DNA from: Candidatus Poribacteria bacterium
GTDB lineage: Bacteria; Poribacteria; WGA-4E; WGA-3G
Direction: 5' to 3'
Assembly: GCA_021295715.1 (NCBI GenBank)
Contig: JAGWBV010000018.1
Coordinates: 1-36,239 of the forward strand
Length of the DNA: 36,239 nucleotides
A program made the position numbers and the translations under genes. Positions 1 through 8,771 of this stretch are shown here, piece after piece. The notes beneath the pieces were generated by a model, which did not search any database, had not been told where the DNA came from, and saw only the letters and a program-made list of their open reading frames with translations. Position 1 is the first letter of the stretch. Every line of letters begins with the position of its first letter.

Positions 1-115
1 ACATCCATCCCAGATGAATGACCGTCACATACAGAATCCGGCTTATTCTCAACTCAAGTCTTTATTTTTTTTGAGAATATGACGCTGGAAGCGGACTCTG
101 TAGGAACAGAGTGTT
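1..115. other. Intergenic end of window with two inverted repeats
   Basis: No gene is visible here. Two inverted repeats follow the hyuB stop, which is read leftward. ACTCTGT (95-101) pairs perfectly with ACAGAGT (106-112) around a four-base loop. TATTCTCA (44-51) pairs with TGAGAATA (72-79) around a T-rich loop. Either could end the hyuB transcript, but neither has a proper T-tract after it on the minus strand, so the terminator role is a guess. Confidence 0.3.
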
Positions 116-1783
116 TCAAGAGTTCGCTGTCTCTTTCTTTCCGTATCCACCACCGCCCGGTGTCTCTATCCGAATGATGTCCCCTTCATTTGTGGAAGTG
201 GACACCTTACCCGACAATGGCTGCTCTGCTCCACCGGAAATTAGCACATTACGCCCCGGTTTTCCGGGTTCACCGCCTTGCAGCCCGTAGGGACACTGCG
301 TTCGGCGATCAGAAAGGATGGTGACCTCGGCATCTGTGAGAAGTCGCAGTGCTCGAACAACTCCTGCACCCCCTCGGAATTTCCCTGCCCCGCCTGTTCC
401 ACGTCTAATTGAGTATGCCGCCACCTGCATCGGGTAATTCGTCTCGATCGCCTCTATCGGTGTATTCATCGTATTCGTCATATGCGTATGGATGGCATCA
501 ATTCCGTCTCGGTTTGGGCGTGCTCCCATGCCGCCTGCAATCGTTTCGTAATACGTAAAGTCCTTTCCGCGCGAAACATCATACCCACCTATTGTAAGGT
601 TATTCATGGTGCCGGAACTCGCAGCGGGAATCTGATCAGGACAGGCTTGCGCCAATGCCCCGAGCAGGACATCAACAATACGTTGCGATGTTTCGACATT
701 TCCGCCCGCAACCGCAGCCGGAAACTTTGCATTCACAACGGTTCCCTCTGGCGCGACGACTCGGATCGGTTCTAAACACCCAGCATTGGCAGGAACATCT
801 GCACCAGCAATACATCGAAAGGCATAAAAAACAGCGGAAAGCGTAATCGCGTAAATAGCGTTAACTGAACCTCGAACCTGTTTCGCCGTGCCAGTGAAAT
901 CAACCACTGCGGTATCATCTTCGATCTCAATCGCGACCCGTATCTCAATAGATTCATCGGTGATGCCGTCATTATCAAGTACATCAGCATACATGTAGCG
1001 TCCGTTCGGGATTTCCCGAAGGCGTGCCCTGACCATTCGACTCGCATACGCACAGAGTTCCTGCATGTATTCCGTAATTTCTGGCGCGCCATATTTACCC
1101 ACCATCTCCTGTAGGCACCGTTCACCCACACGGTTCGCAGCGAGTTGTGCTTCCATATCACCACGGCGTTCCCCAGGCGTGCGGACATTCGCGAGAATAA
1201 ATTCCCAGAGGTCAGTATCCAATTCCCCGCCTCGAATGAGTTTAACGGGTGGAATTCGGATCCCTTCCTGAATGACACTCGTCGCAATTGGCATGGAACC
1301 AGGGGACATTCCACCCACGTCGGCGTGATGTGCACGATTCGCAACAAAGAAGACGGGGCGGATAGAAGATTGAAAGACTGGAAGACTGGAAGACTGGGGG
1401 TCCCGTCTATCCTTCCATTCAGATTTCCTCCCATCCTTCCATTTTTCCATATCTCCATCTGAGAAAACGGGCGCGACGAGCGTAATATCGGGTAGATGGG
1501 TGCCACCGCGATATGGATCATTAAGGGCAATCATATCACCAGGCACCATTTCTGTATGGGCAATCGCAGCGAGCACCGAAAGTGGCATGGAACCGAGATG
1601 CACAGGAATATGAGCGGCTTGTGCAACCATTTTACCCGTGTTATCAAACACGGCACACGAAAAATCAAGCCGTTCCTTGATATTCGGTGAGAATGCCGTG
1701 CGTTGTAGCGTTACGCCCATCTCCTCGGCAACGGAGGTCAGCATATTTTTGTAAAGCTCAAGTTTGATAGGATCAGTGCTCAT
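116..1783 (-). CDS. hyuB: Hydantoinase B / 5-oxoprolinase-type subunit (HyuB)
   Basis: This encodes a 555-residue protein of the HyuB family, the beta-type subunit of ATP-dependent N-methylhydantoinases and 5-oxoprolinases, which open cyclic amides in the cytoplasm. Family landmarks are RGGTHLPDITLVAPVF, ANRAHHADVGG, VAGGNVETSQRIVD and the glycine-rich C-terminus PGGGGYG. Start ATG at 1783 reads MSTDPIKLELYKN and fits the family N-terminus. The partner subunit HyuA is not in the window and is not upstream, where a divergent dehydrogenase lies; it may be beyond the left edge. About 33 residues (from DMEKWKDG to SSIRP) interrupt the conserved stretch between PVF and FVANRAHH. They are encoded by a low-complexity repeat, listed separately. 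The ORF stays open, so the product may still fold. The family assignment is firm; the substrate is unknown. Confidence 0.88.
   Translation of the reverse strand: MSTDPIKLELYKNMLTSVAEEMGVTLQRTAFSPNIKERLDFSCAVFDNTGKMVAQAAHIPVHLGSMPLSVLAAIAHTEMVPGDMIALNDPYRGGTHLPDITLVAPVFSDGDMEKWKDGRKSEWKDRRDPQSSSLPVFQSSIRPVFFVANRAHHADVGGMSPGSMPIATSVIQEGIRIPPVKLIRGGELDTDLWEFILANVRTPGERRGDMEAQLAANRVGERCLQEMVGKYGAPEITEYMQELCAYASRMVRARLREIPNGRYMYADVLDNDGITDESIEIRVAIEIEDDTAVVDFTGTAKQVRGSVNAIYAITLSAVFYAFRCIAGADVPANAGCLEPIRVVAPEGTVVNAKFPAAVAGGNVETSQRIVDVLLGALAQACPDQIPAASSGTMNNLTIGGYDVSRGKDFTYYETIAGGMGARPNRDGIDAIHTHMTNTMNTPIEAIETNYPMQVAAYSIRRGTGGAGKFRGGAGVVRALRLLTDAEVTILSDRRTQCPYGLQGGEPGKPGRNVLISGGAEQPLSGKVSTSTNEGDIIRIETPGGGGYGKKETANS
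1358..1458. repeat. Low-complexity repeat inserted in frame in hyuB
   Basis: The plus strand shows tandem GGAAGACT units followed by pyrimidine-rich units around CTTCCAT and CCTTCC. The composition differs sharply from the flanking gene. It adds about 33 residues rich in K, W, D, R and S to HyuB exactly between two family-conserved blocks. It looks like a dispersed repeat inserted without breaking the frame. Confidence 0.7.
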
Positions 1784-1837
1784 TGTGTTGTCGATGTCCG
1801 CGTTGGTTAGTAAGTAGCGTCAATATTCAGAAGTTAG

Positions 1838-1864
1838 TTGCATTTTAACATCGCCTCCTATAAT
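1838..1864 (+). promoter_or_regulatory. Candidate promoter of the Gfo/Idh gene
   Basis: TTGCAT (1838-1843) and TATAAT (1859-1864) are separated by 15 bases, shorter than the ideal 17. A strong Shine-Dalgarno (TTAGGAGAA) lies between it and the ATG at 1897. The -10 is a perfect match; the -35 is weak. Confidence 0.35.
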
Positions 1865-1896
1865 ATGCAAGGAAAGATTCGTTAGGAGAACTCGCA

Positions 1897-2862
1897 ATGG
1901 AAAAAGTTAATATCGCCCTCATCGGCGCGGGCGGAATGGCAAACGGTGTCCATTATCCGTCGCTCAGAGAGTGTGAAGATGTGAACCTTGTTGGATTGTG
2001 TGATATGGTTCCATCAAAACTTCAGGCAACAGCGGAACGCTTTGAGATTGAAGAAACATTCACCGACTATAAACAGATGCTTGAGAAGACGAGTCCCGAT
2101 GCGGTGTATATCCTCATGCCGCCGCAACACCTGTTTCCACTCGTAATTCACTGTCTCTCGCAACAGCACCACGTTTTTATTGAGAAACCACCCGGTATTA
2201 CGCTTCATCAAACCAAGGAAATGGCACGCGCCGCAGAGAAAAACAACAGTAAGACGATGGTCGGTTTCAATCGTCGTTTTATCCCTCTCTTGCGCAAGGT
2301 CAAAACGATCGTTGAAGAGCAGGGACCGATCATTCAGTGCATGTCAACCTTCCACAAAAACACACCAGACGCGCGCTATTACGACGGCGTGATAGACGTT
2401 CTAACATGTGATGCCATTCACGCCGTGGACGCACTCCGATGGCTTGGTGGTGGTGAAGTGAAAGCCGTCGCAAGCGACATCAACAGTTTCTATTCCGAGC
2501 GCGAGAACAGTTTCAACGCCCTTGTTAAATTTACCAGCGGTGCCTCAGGTTATCTTTGTACCAACTGGGCAGTCGGCGGGCGTATCCATACATTTGAGAT
2601 GCATGCGCGTGAGATTTCCGCTTACATCAACCCCGATCCGGGTGGACGTGCTATGCTTCATACACCCGAAGGCACAACTGAAATCACCCCTGAAGAAGCG
2701 GCGGGATCTGATGTTACACACAGGGCTTACGGATTTTATGGAGAGAGCCGACATTTTGTCGACTGCATTCAGCAGAACCAACAACCGTTAACCTGCTTCG
2801 CTGACGCCGTCAAGACGATGGAACTCGTGACAGCCATCTATCAAAATCGGATAGATGCTTGA
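1897..2862 (+). CDS. Gfo/Idh/MocA-family oxidoreductase
   Basis: This is a 321-residue NAD(P)-dependent dehydrogenase of the Gfo/Idh/MocA family, which usually oxidises or reduces sugars, inositols or amino sugars in the cytoplasm. The Rossmann motif IALIGAGGMANG is at the very N-terminus. The family EKP signature is in VFIEKPPGITL near residue 96, and the substrate-domain helix includes VGFNRRFIPLLRK. The start is supported by TTAGGAGAA eight bases upstream. The gene lies head to head with hyuB and 64 bases before rsmH, and does not belong functionally to the dcw cluster. The substrate cannot be told from the sequence. Confidence 0.88.
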   Translation: MEKVNIALIGAGGMANGVHYPSLRECEDVNLVGLCDMVPSKLQATAERFEIEETFTDYKQMLEKTSPDAVYILMPPQHLFPLVIHCLSQQHHVFIEKPPGITLHQTKEMARAAEKNNSKTMVGFNRRFIPLLRKVKTIVEEQGPIIQCMSTFHKNTPDARYYDGVIDVLTCDAIHAVDALRWLGGGEVKAVASDINSFYSERENSFNALVKFTSGASGYLCTNWAVGGRIHTFEMHAREISAYINPDPGGRAMLHTPEGTTEITPEEAAGSDVTHRAYGFYGESRHFVDCIQQNQQPLTCFADAVKTMELVTAIYQNRIDA

Positions 2863-2883
2863 ACAACCGGCACGTAAAATAAA

Positions 2884-2912
2884 TTGGCACGTTTCTTGCT
2901 ACAGATTATTGT
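2884..2912 (+). promoter_or_regulatory. Candidate promoter of the dcw cluster
   Basis: TTGGCA (2884-2889) and TATTGT (2907-2912) are separated by exactly 17 bases in the gap before rsmH. Transcription would start near 2919, only about 8 bases before the GTG start, giving an almost leaderless message. Supported by spacing and consensus only. Confidence 0.4.
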
Positions 2913-2926
2913 AATGGTAGGCATTT

Positions 2927-3997
2927 GTGAACGCTATAGATCCACAGCATATATCAGTTTTATGTGATAAAGTGATCGATTTTCTCAGCCCAAAACCGGA
3001 TGGTGTTTATATAGATGGCACTGTCGGATTAGGAGGGCATAGTGCCGCTATTTTAGAGGCCTCTGCACCGAACGGACGCGTGATCGGAATTGATTTAGAT
3101 GTTGAGGCTCTCACTATCGCAAAAAGTAGATTACACGTCTTCGGAGAGCGTTCTTCTCTGATTAGCGGCAATTTTGCTGAGATGGATGTTTTATTGGAAA
3201 CCAAACACTCGATTCATGCTGTAGACGGTATTCTGCTGGACTTAGGGGTGTCGTCCCTGCAGCTGGACACACCACAGCGAGGTTTCAGTTTCAATCATAC
3301 TGGTCCATTAGATATGCGTATGAACAACAGTCAGCAATCAGCATTGTCGCGTAGGTCTCCCACACGCGGCTTGCGTCGCGGTCAGCAGCAAACACCTAAG
3401 CAAAAACACGCTACTTTATCGGAAACCTCTTTATTGACAGCTGAAAGCCATACTCAGAAAACGGAGCTCACAGCGATGCAGGTTGTCAACAACAGTCCAA
3501 TGGAGGCCCTTGTTGATATTTTCAAGCGATATGGCGAAGAACGATTCGCGAAACGGATTGCCCATCGGATTATTCAGGAGCGGAAAGAAACACCGATAGT
3601 GACAACAACGCAATTGGCAGAGATTGTCAAGCAAGCTGTCCCGAAGGGTGTATCCAAAATCCATCCTGCGACTCGTGTATTTCAGGCACTCCGCATTCAT
3701 ATCAACGCCGAATTGGAAAATCTTGCGATGGGTTTAGACGCTGCAATATCGCTTCTGAAGCCGGATGGTTGTCTGTGTGTCATTGCGTTTCATTCACTTG
3801 AAGATAGAATAGTCAAGCACTGTTTTCAGAAATGTGCACGGGCGTGTATCTGTCCACCGAAAACGCCCATCTGTATCTGTGAACACAGTGCCTCCTTGGA
3901 AATTCTTACGAAGCGCCCTATATTACCAAATGCGGCTGAAGTTCAACACAATCCGCGAGCGCGGAGTGCTAAACTACGCGTCGCTCGCAAATTGTAG
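2927..3997 (+). CDS. rsmH: 16S rRNA m4C1402 methyltransferase RsmH (MraW)
   Basis: RsmH N4-methylates C1402 of 16S rRNA and typically opens the dcw cluster. The 356 residues contain the SAM-binding motif GTVGLGGHSAAIL (about 30-42), LDLGVSSLQLD, GFSFNHTGPLDMRM, YGEERFAKRIAHRI, HPATRVFQALRI and IAFHSLEDRIVK. A cysteine cluster, CICPPKTPICIC, lies near the C-terminus. GTG at 2927 gives the usual HISVLCDKVIDFL start region. The protein is about 45 residues longer than usual. The excess lies between LDMRMN and TAMQVVNNSP (about residues 135-179) and is encoded by a repeat element. mraZ, the usual upstream neighbour, is missing. All catalytic motifs are intact, so the enzyme is probably active if the insert loops out. 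Confidence 0.93.
   Translation: MNAIDPQHISVLCDKVIDFLSPKPDGVYIDGTVGLGGHSAAILEASAPNGRVIGIDLDVEALTIAKSRLHVFGERSSLISGNFAEMDVLLETKHSIHAVDGILLDLGVSSLQLDTPQRGFSFNHTGPLDMRMNNSQQSALSRRSPTRGLRRGQQQTPKQKHATLSETSLLTAESHTQKTELTAMQVVNNSPMEALVDIFKRYGEERFAKRIAHRIIQERKETPIVTTTQLAEIVKQAVPKGVSKIHPATRVFQALRIHINAELENLAMGLDAAISLLKPDGCLCVIAFHSLEDRIVKHCFQKCARACICPPKTPICICEHSASLEILTKRPILPNAAEVQHNPRARSAKLRVARKL
3329..3458 (+). repeat. Family A heptad/palindromic repeat in frame inside rsmH
   Basis: The 5' arm has CAGTCAGCAATCAGC and the 3' arm ATTGACAGCTGAAAGCC, which match the ends of the other family A copies. The middle carries a reverse-oriented piece of family B: AAACACCTAAGCAAAAAC at 3390-3407 is 17/18 identical to the complement of 4145-4162. 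It is translated as NSQQSA near residue 134 through LLTAESHTQ at 169-177. Confidence 0.75.
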
Positions 3998-4109
3998 GGT
4001 AAGGTGTCCGTATTTTCTGCGCTATGAAAGAAAAAATGTATCTTAAACACAATCTTCAACGTTTAAAAAGGAGAGCCTTTGCTACCTGTGGAAGTGCTTC
4101 TATCTCTAT

Positions 4110-4232
4110 GAACAAAGCGCGTAGCCCGTAAGCGAAGCGGAGGGGTTTTTGCTTGGGTGTTTCCTTTAGATCTACGGAAAGGTGCGTGAAACTTGAAACC
4201 TACTTCACCGAACCGCAAGGTATAATTAAAAA
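4110..4232 (+). repeat. Family B repeat upstream of ftsL
   Basis: This fills most of the 244-base gap between rsmH and ftsL. It contains GTTTTTGCTTGGGTGTTT (4145-4162), then CTACGGAA, then CACCGAACCGCAAGG followed by TATAATTAAA (4206-4230). The same order of blocks recurs before murG at 15871-15996. The AAGG near its 3' end lies about 20 bases before the ftsL ATG. Nothing else is visible in this gap. Confidence 0.7.
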
Positions 4233-4241
4233 ATTGAACAA

Positions 4242-4568
4242 ATGCAAACACTACATAACAGTCATTCAACACGCATCACAAATACAGAAGACCCAAAACC
4301 GAAAAAGAGATTTCCGTTAGCATATATTGTTCTGGTGCTATCTTTCTGCACCTTCGCTGGCAGCATTTGGTTCTCATCTTACGCCAAGAAGGTCGCTTTG
4401 CAACGACAGCCCACTTATGAGAGACAGAAGCGTCAAATTCAGGACGCGATTCATCGACTTGAACTGAAAGAATCAACCTTAACCGGTGTGCAGAGGATTC
4501 GGCAAATCGCGACTGAACTCGGAATGGTTGAACCCGCCGAAGCCTCACAGATAGTCTGGGATAAATAG
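4242..4568 (+). CDS. ftsL: Cell division protein FtsL-like
   Basis: This 108-residue protein has FtsL architecture: a basic cytoplasmic N-terminus (to about residue 24), one transmembrane segment (AYIVLVLSFCTFAGSIWF, about 27-44) and a periplasmic helix likely to form a coiled coil (about 48-85). It ends in IRQIATELGMVEPAEASQI, typical of FtsL C-termini. FtsL joins FtsB and FtsQ in the divisome and activates FtsWI. Sequence conservation in this family is low; the call rests on topology and on its place between rsmH and ftsI. Confidence 0.8.
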   Translation: MQTLHNSHSTRITNTEDPKPKKRFPLAYIVLVLSFCTFAGSIWFSSYAKKVALQRQPTYERQKRQIQDAIHRLELKESTLTGVQRIRQIATELGMVEPAEASQIVWDK

Positions 4569-4643
4569 TTTCGTCTTTTAGGGCACACCTTTTGTTTCTC
4601 TTTTTGAAAAGCACTCATATTTATATTCATTTGGTGGAAAAAC

Positions 4644-6428
4644 ATGAAAAACAATTCACATTTATCCATTCGCCGACTTGTTTTCGTGCTTATTATACTG
4701 CAGGTGGGTTTCCTATTATTGGTCGGTAAACTGTTCAAAGTACAAATCTCCAACGATGCCGCACATCAAGTACCAACTGCCCACCCTTGGGGCACTGCGC
4801 GCACAGCAGCGGTAAAACGAGGCAAAATTTTGGACAGACATGGGAATGTTTTAGCCCTGAGTCGTCACAGCATCTCTGTCTATGCGGATCCGACGTATAT
4901 GAAGACCGAACCGCGTGAAGCCGCTCGCAGGCTTGCCCCGGTTTTAGGCATTCCCGAATCTGAATTGCTTACCCAACTGCGTCGCAAGGATAAACGGTTT
5001 GTATGGCTGAAAAAGGATATGGATTACGAGTTACTTGACGAAATTCGAGCAATTGAGAAAGAGATTCGTGGCATAAAGCATGAGGTCGAACAGCAACGGA
5101 GCTATCCGAAAGGGACACTCGCCGCCCAAGTTATTGGACACATAAACGACCAAAATATGGGTGAGGGAATCGAGTATCAGTACAACAATTACCTTTTGAA
5201 TGCGAGGCAGCGACAAGCAGCACGGCGGGCAGAAGCCGCCCGTAATGAACCTTTAAACTTGTTAACCAACGGTGATTCTACCGACGATTATGGGTATAGC
5301 GTCGTCCTGACGCTTGATGAATATATTCAATACGTCGCTGAGAAGGAATTAGCAGCAGCGTGTCGAAAATGGAACTCGCCACGCGGGACAGCCATCGTCT
5401 TGGCATCAAAAACGGCAGAGATACTGGCACTTGCAAGCTATCCCTCTTACGATTTGAACCATTACACCCTTGGAAGTGAGCAAGCAAAAAGGAATCTTGG
5501 TGTTTGGTTTGCGTATGAGCCGGGTTCGATTTTTAAAATCGTTGCATCCTCCGCTGTTCTGAACGAGGGCATTATGAGCCCTGAGTCAACGGTTTTTTGC
5601 GAGAATGGACGTTACCGACTCTCGAACGGTAGAATCATCCGGGATGTCTCGGGAAAAGGATGGCTTACCTTAGAAGAAGTCCTCCACAAATCCAGTAATA
5701 TCGGTATGATTAAAGTCGTCAAGGAATTGGGACCCGATAACTTTAGTACCTACATTGAAAAGTACGGCTTTGGAAAAGCAACCGGTGTAGACCTACCTTA
5801 TGAGCACAGAGGAAGCCTTTATGCCGTAAAGCATTGGGATACGCACTCTCTTGGCTCCATCCCCTTTGGACAAGGGATTATGGTAACGCCTCTTCAGATG
5901 GTGAGCGCGCTAAACGTCATTGCGAACCGTGGAAAACTCCTCCGTCCACACATTACCCGAGAAATTCGGGACAGCAATGGAAAGGTGATTAAAAAGAAAT
6001 ATCCGATTGAAGTCCGACAGGTCATCCGCCCGATAATAGCAAAACAGATGACAGAGATACTCGTCGGCGTTGTTGAAGGTGGAAGTGGCAGACGAGCACG
6101 CGTTGAAGGTTATCGCGTGGCAGGAAAAACCGGAACAGCCCAAAAAGCTGAAAAACATGGTAGAGGCTACGCCGGAAAAGAGATCATGTCTTTCATGGGA
6201 TTCCTACCCGCAGAGAATCCTATGGTATCAATAATCGTCATGCTTGATGAACCGAAAGGGGCACGTTTCAGCGGACAAACCGCCGGACCTCTTTTCCAGC
6301 AAATCGCTGCCCAAACAATACAATACTTGAAGCAAACGGAGTTCTTCGGACCTGAACTTCAAAAGTTCTCTAACCTCTCACCTGTTGTTACAAAACAATC
6401 ACCGACGCTGAAAGGAGAGGGGCTGTGA
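4644..6428 (+). CDS. ftsI: Septal peptidoglycan transpeptidase FtsI (PBP3)
   Basis: This is a class B penicillin-binding protein of 594 residues that cross-links septal peptidoglycan on the outer face of the inner membrane. One transmembrane helix (about 11-30) is followed by the PBP dimer domain with RGKILDRHGNVLALS (about 59-73). The transpeptidase domain has the catalytic SxxK as SIFK (Ser295, Lys298), SSN at 350-352 and KTG at 495-497. No PASTA domains are present. ATG at 4644 is the first start before the membrane helix. Its stop overlaps the GTG of murE by four bases (GTGA), implying translational coupling. FtsW, its glycosyltransferase partner, lies further down the cluster. Confidence 0.95.
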   Translation: MKNNSHLSIRRLVFVLIILQVGFLLLVGKLFKVQISNDAAHQVPTAHPWGTARTAAVKRGKILDRHGNVLALSRHSISVYADPTYMKTEPREAARRLAPVLGIPESELLTQLRRKDKRFVWLKKDMDYELLDEIRAIEKEIRGIKHEVEQQRSYPKGTLAAQVIGHINDQNMGEGIEYQYNNYLLNARQRQAARRAEAARNEPLNLLTNGDSTDDYGYSVVLTLDEYIQYVAEKELAAACRKWNSPRGTAIVLASKTAEILALASYPSYDLNHYTLGSEQAKRNLGVWFAYEPGSIFKIVASSAVLNEGIMSPESTVFCENGRYRLSNGRIIRDVSGKGWLTLEEVLHKSSNIGMIKVVKELGPDNFSTYIEKYGFGKATGVDLPYEHRGSLYAVKHWDTHSLGSIPFGQGIMVTPLQMVSALNVIANRGKLLRPHITREIRDSNGKVIKKKYPIEVRQVIRPIIAKQMTEILVGVVEGGSGRRARVEGYRVAGKTGTAQKAEKHGRGYAGKEIMSFMGFLPAENPMVSIIVMLDEPKGARFSGQTAGPLFQQIAAQTIQYLKQTEFFGPELQKFSNLSPVVTKQSPTLKGEGL

Positions 6429-7960
6429 GGCTTCATGAGCTGCTCCGCGGACTTCACATTACCACAAGTTCTGGATCGCCGGATATTGATATTACTGGTG
6501 TTGTCAGTGACAATCGGAGCGTCGAACCCGGTAATGCTTTTGTTTGTTATCAAGGCATCAACGTGGATAGCCACGACTTCATTCGAGATGCCCTTCAAAA
6601 AGGCGCTGCAGTTGTCATTGGTGAAAAACCGATAACAACTATAGAGACACCAAGAAAGCCGATCACCTATGTGCAAGTCCCGTGCGGACGCCAAGCGATG
6701 TCCTTGATTGCTGCTAATTGGCATGGAAACCCTGCAAAACGCCTTAAACTCATCGGTATTACAGGCACCAACGGTAAAACCTCAACAGCACACCTCATAC
6801 ATGCGATATTCAAGGCAAGCGGTCAAAAAACAGCACTCATTGGAACAGTTGGACACCAGTACACGAACTCCCAAGGCGAGGAGGAAATCCTCTCTGCTTC
6901 CCTGACGACTCCTGATGCGTTCGCACTCCACGCTCTTTTCAAGCAGTTTACTGAGGAGAATGTAGCGTTCGTTACGATGGAAACCTCCTCGCAAGGGTTA
7001 GCACTACAGCGCCTGGCAGGACTTACCTTCGATACCGCGGTTTTTACCAACTTCACCCAAGACCACCTTGATTACCATCAAACGATGGAAGCATATCTAA
7101 AGGCAAAGCTGATGCTGTTCGAGCAACTCGACAAGGAAGGTGTTGCCATCTTGAACAGCGATTCACCGGTAACAGAACGTATTGCCCATGCCTTAAGGAA
7201 TTCGCGAGCACAGCTCGCACCTACGACGTACGGTTTTGGTGAAAAAGCAGATATACACGCAGAGAATATTAATTTTTCTCATAATCGATTGACGTTTACA
7301 GCGGTTACGCCAGATGGAGGGGTTCCAGTGCGGTTGCGATTACTCGGAGAATACAACCTTTACAACGCCCTTGCCGCCATCGCTGTCGGACTCCGTTACG
7401 ATTGTCCGATCTCAGCGATCCAGGAAGGCCTTGCTGGTACTGTAGTTCCGGGTCGGTTTGAGCTGATTGATCGAGGACAGGATTTCGCTGTCATCGTTGA
7501 CTATGCACATACACCCGATGGCTTAGAAAATGTGCTGACTGCCGCTAAGCGCGTCGCTAAATGTAAATTAATTTGTGTTTTCGGATGCGGTGGCGATAGG
7601 GATAACGGTAAGCGTCCAAAGATGGGAAATATTTCCGCACAAATTGCGGATTATAGCGTGATTACTTCCGACAATCCACGCACCGAAAACCCTGATGAAA
7701 TCATCGCGCAAATTGTGTCAAATTTACCACATGACACCGAATATGTATGCATTCCAGAGAGACGCGACGCTATCCAGCACGCAATCGCGACGGCAAAATC
7801 CGGTGATGTTGTTGTCATCGCGGGCAAAGGACATGAGGATTACCAAGAAATTCACGGCAAAAGATTTCCCTTTGACGATAGGGTTGTGGCATCGGATTTT
7901 TTGGCAATGGCAACCAGCAATCAGCAATCAGCAGTCAGCCAAGAGACTTCCGTTAAATGA
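6425..7960 (+). CDS. murE: UDP-MurNAc-tripeptide synthetase MurE
   Basis: MurE adds the third amino acid to UDP-MurNAc-L-Ala-D-Glu in the cytoplasm. The 511 residues include the nucleotide-binding loop GTNGKTS (114-120), the substrate contact region SLTTPDAFALHALF, and DNPR at 416-419, the signature of meso-diaminopimelate-adding enzymes. The GTG start at 6425 overlaps the ftsI stop by four bases. The family's usual end is near RVVASDFLAMA. The last 14 residues (SNQQSAVSQETSVK) are encoded by a family A repeat that has extended the C-terminus. Confidence 0.95.
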   Translation: MRLHELLRGLHITTSSGSPDIDITGVVSDNRSVEPGNAFVCYQGINVDSHDFIRDALQKGAAVVIGEKPITTIETPRKPITYVQVPCGRQAMSLIAANWHGNPAKRLKLIGITGTNGKTSTAHLIHAIFKASGQKTALIGTVGHQYTNSQGEEEILSASLTTPDAFALHALFKQFTEENVAFVTMETSSQGLALQRLAGLTFDTAVFTNFTQDHLDYHQTMEAYLKAKLMLFEQLDKEGVAILNSDSPVTERIAHALRNSRAQLAPTTYGFGEKADIHAENINFSHNRLTFTAVTPDGGVPVRLRLLGEYNLYNALAAIAVGLRYDCPISAIQEGLAGTVVPGRFELIDRGQDFAVIVDYAHTPDGLENVLTAAKRVAKCKLICVFGCGGDRDNGKRPKMGNISAQIADYSVITSDNPRTENPDEIIAQIVSNLPHDTEYVCIPERRDAIQHAIATAKSGDVVVIAGKGHEDYQEIHGKRFPFDDRVVASDFLAMATSNQQSAVSQETSVK

Positions 7961-8005
7961 AACCTTCTTAACTGATGGAGAACCGATGGTTTCCGATAGT
8001 CCTTA
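7914..8005 (+). repeat. Family A repeat across the murE 3' end
   Basis: CAGCAATCAGCAATCAGCAG heads the copy, then AAGAGACTTCCGTTAA and CTTCTTAACTGATGG. It supplies the murE stop codon and the 51-base gap to the next gene. Its coding part uses the same frame (SNQQSA) as the copies inside rsmH and murD. Confidence 0.7.
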
Positions 8006-8011
8006 AAAAAC

Positions 8012-8767
8012 ATGCAGAGTACGGAGATTAACGGTCTAAAGATTGCATATCAGGTTTCGGGAGAAGGCGAGGTAATTCTCCTCTTGCATGGTTGGGGTGG
8101 AGAAGCGGCGAGTTTTCAACCTGTCTTTGATTGGCTCGCACACTCCCACAAAGTCTACGCACTTGATTTGCCAGGGTTCGGTCAGAGTCAGATTCCCCTT
8201 ACAGCGTGGAACACTTCCGATTATGCCCAGTTCGTTATAGCGTTTCTGGAAGAGTTTGACATTCCAAAGGCTCACTTCATCGGTCACTCCTTTGGCGGTA
8301 GAATTTCGATTATCGTCTCAGCGGAATACCCTGAAAAAGTCGATAAACTTATTCTGGTTGACAGCGCGGGAATCATACCGCCTCGAACCGCAAAATATCA
8401 TCTTCGCGTAGGTTTAGCAAAAATCGGTAAAATGCTCCGTCGATGCGGGAAATATGGTGATCTCGTCGCAGATACGATGTCCGCACGCGCCGGTTCCAAA
8501 GACTATCAGAACGCTGGAGATATGCGTGCCACGTTCGTCAAAGTCGTGAATCAAGATTTGCGTCCACTCTTGCCACGGATAACCGCATCAACACTGTTAA
8601 TCTGGGGTGAAGACGACAAAGATACCCCCGTGGCTTTCGGACAAATTATGGAGAAAGAAATACCCGACGCGGGATTAGTTGTCCTCAAGGAAGCAGGCCA
8701 TTTTTCGTACCTTGATCAGTTCCCTCAGTTTTGCCGAATTGTCGCAAGCTTTTTGAAGGAAAATTAG
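8012..8767 (+). CDS. Alpha/beta hydrolase inserted in the dcw cluster
   Basis: This 251-residue alpha/beta-fold hydrolase has LLLHGWGGEAASF (oxyanion loop), nucleophile elbow GHSFGG (Ser93), an acid in WGEDDKDTP (about Asp202) and catalytic His in EAGHFSYLDQFP (about His230). The triad is complete, so an esterase, thioesterase or C-C hydrolase activity is likely. There is no signal peptide. It lies between murE and murF and ends only a few bases before the murF start, so the two are almost certainly co-transcribed. It resembles the MenH/BioH type in general form, but nothing in the sequence names the substrate. A role in precursor processing or editing is speculation from context. Confidence 0.85.
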   Translation: MQSTEINGLKIAYQVSGEGEVILLLHGWGGEAASFQPVFDWLAHSHKVYALDLPGFGQSQIPLTAWNTSDYAQFVIAFLEEFDIPKAHFIGHSFGGRISIIVSAEYPEKVDKLILVDSAGIIPPRTAKYHLRVGLAKIGKMLRRCGKYGDLVADTMSARAGSKDYQNAGDMRATFVKVVNQDLRPLLPRITASTLLIWGEDDKDTPVAFGQIMEKEIPDAGLVVLKEAGHFSYLDQFPQFCRIVASFLKEN

Positions 8768-8771
8768 AAAA

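Noticed and set aside
772-1530. A 252-codon open frame on the minus strand
   Set aside because: It lies in another frame of hyuB, has no recognisable domain and its protein is of shadow-like composition.
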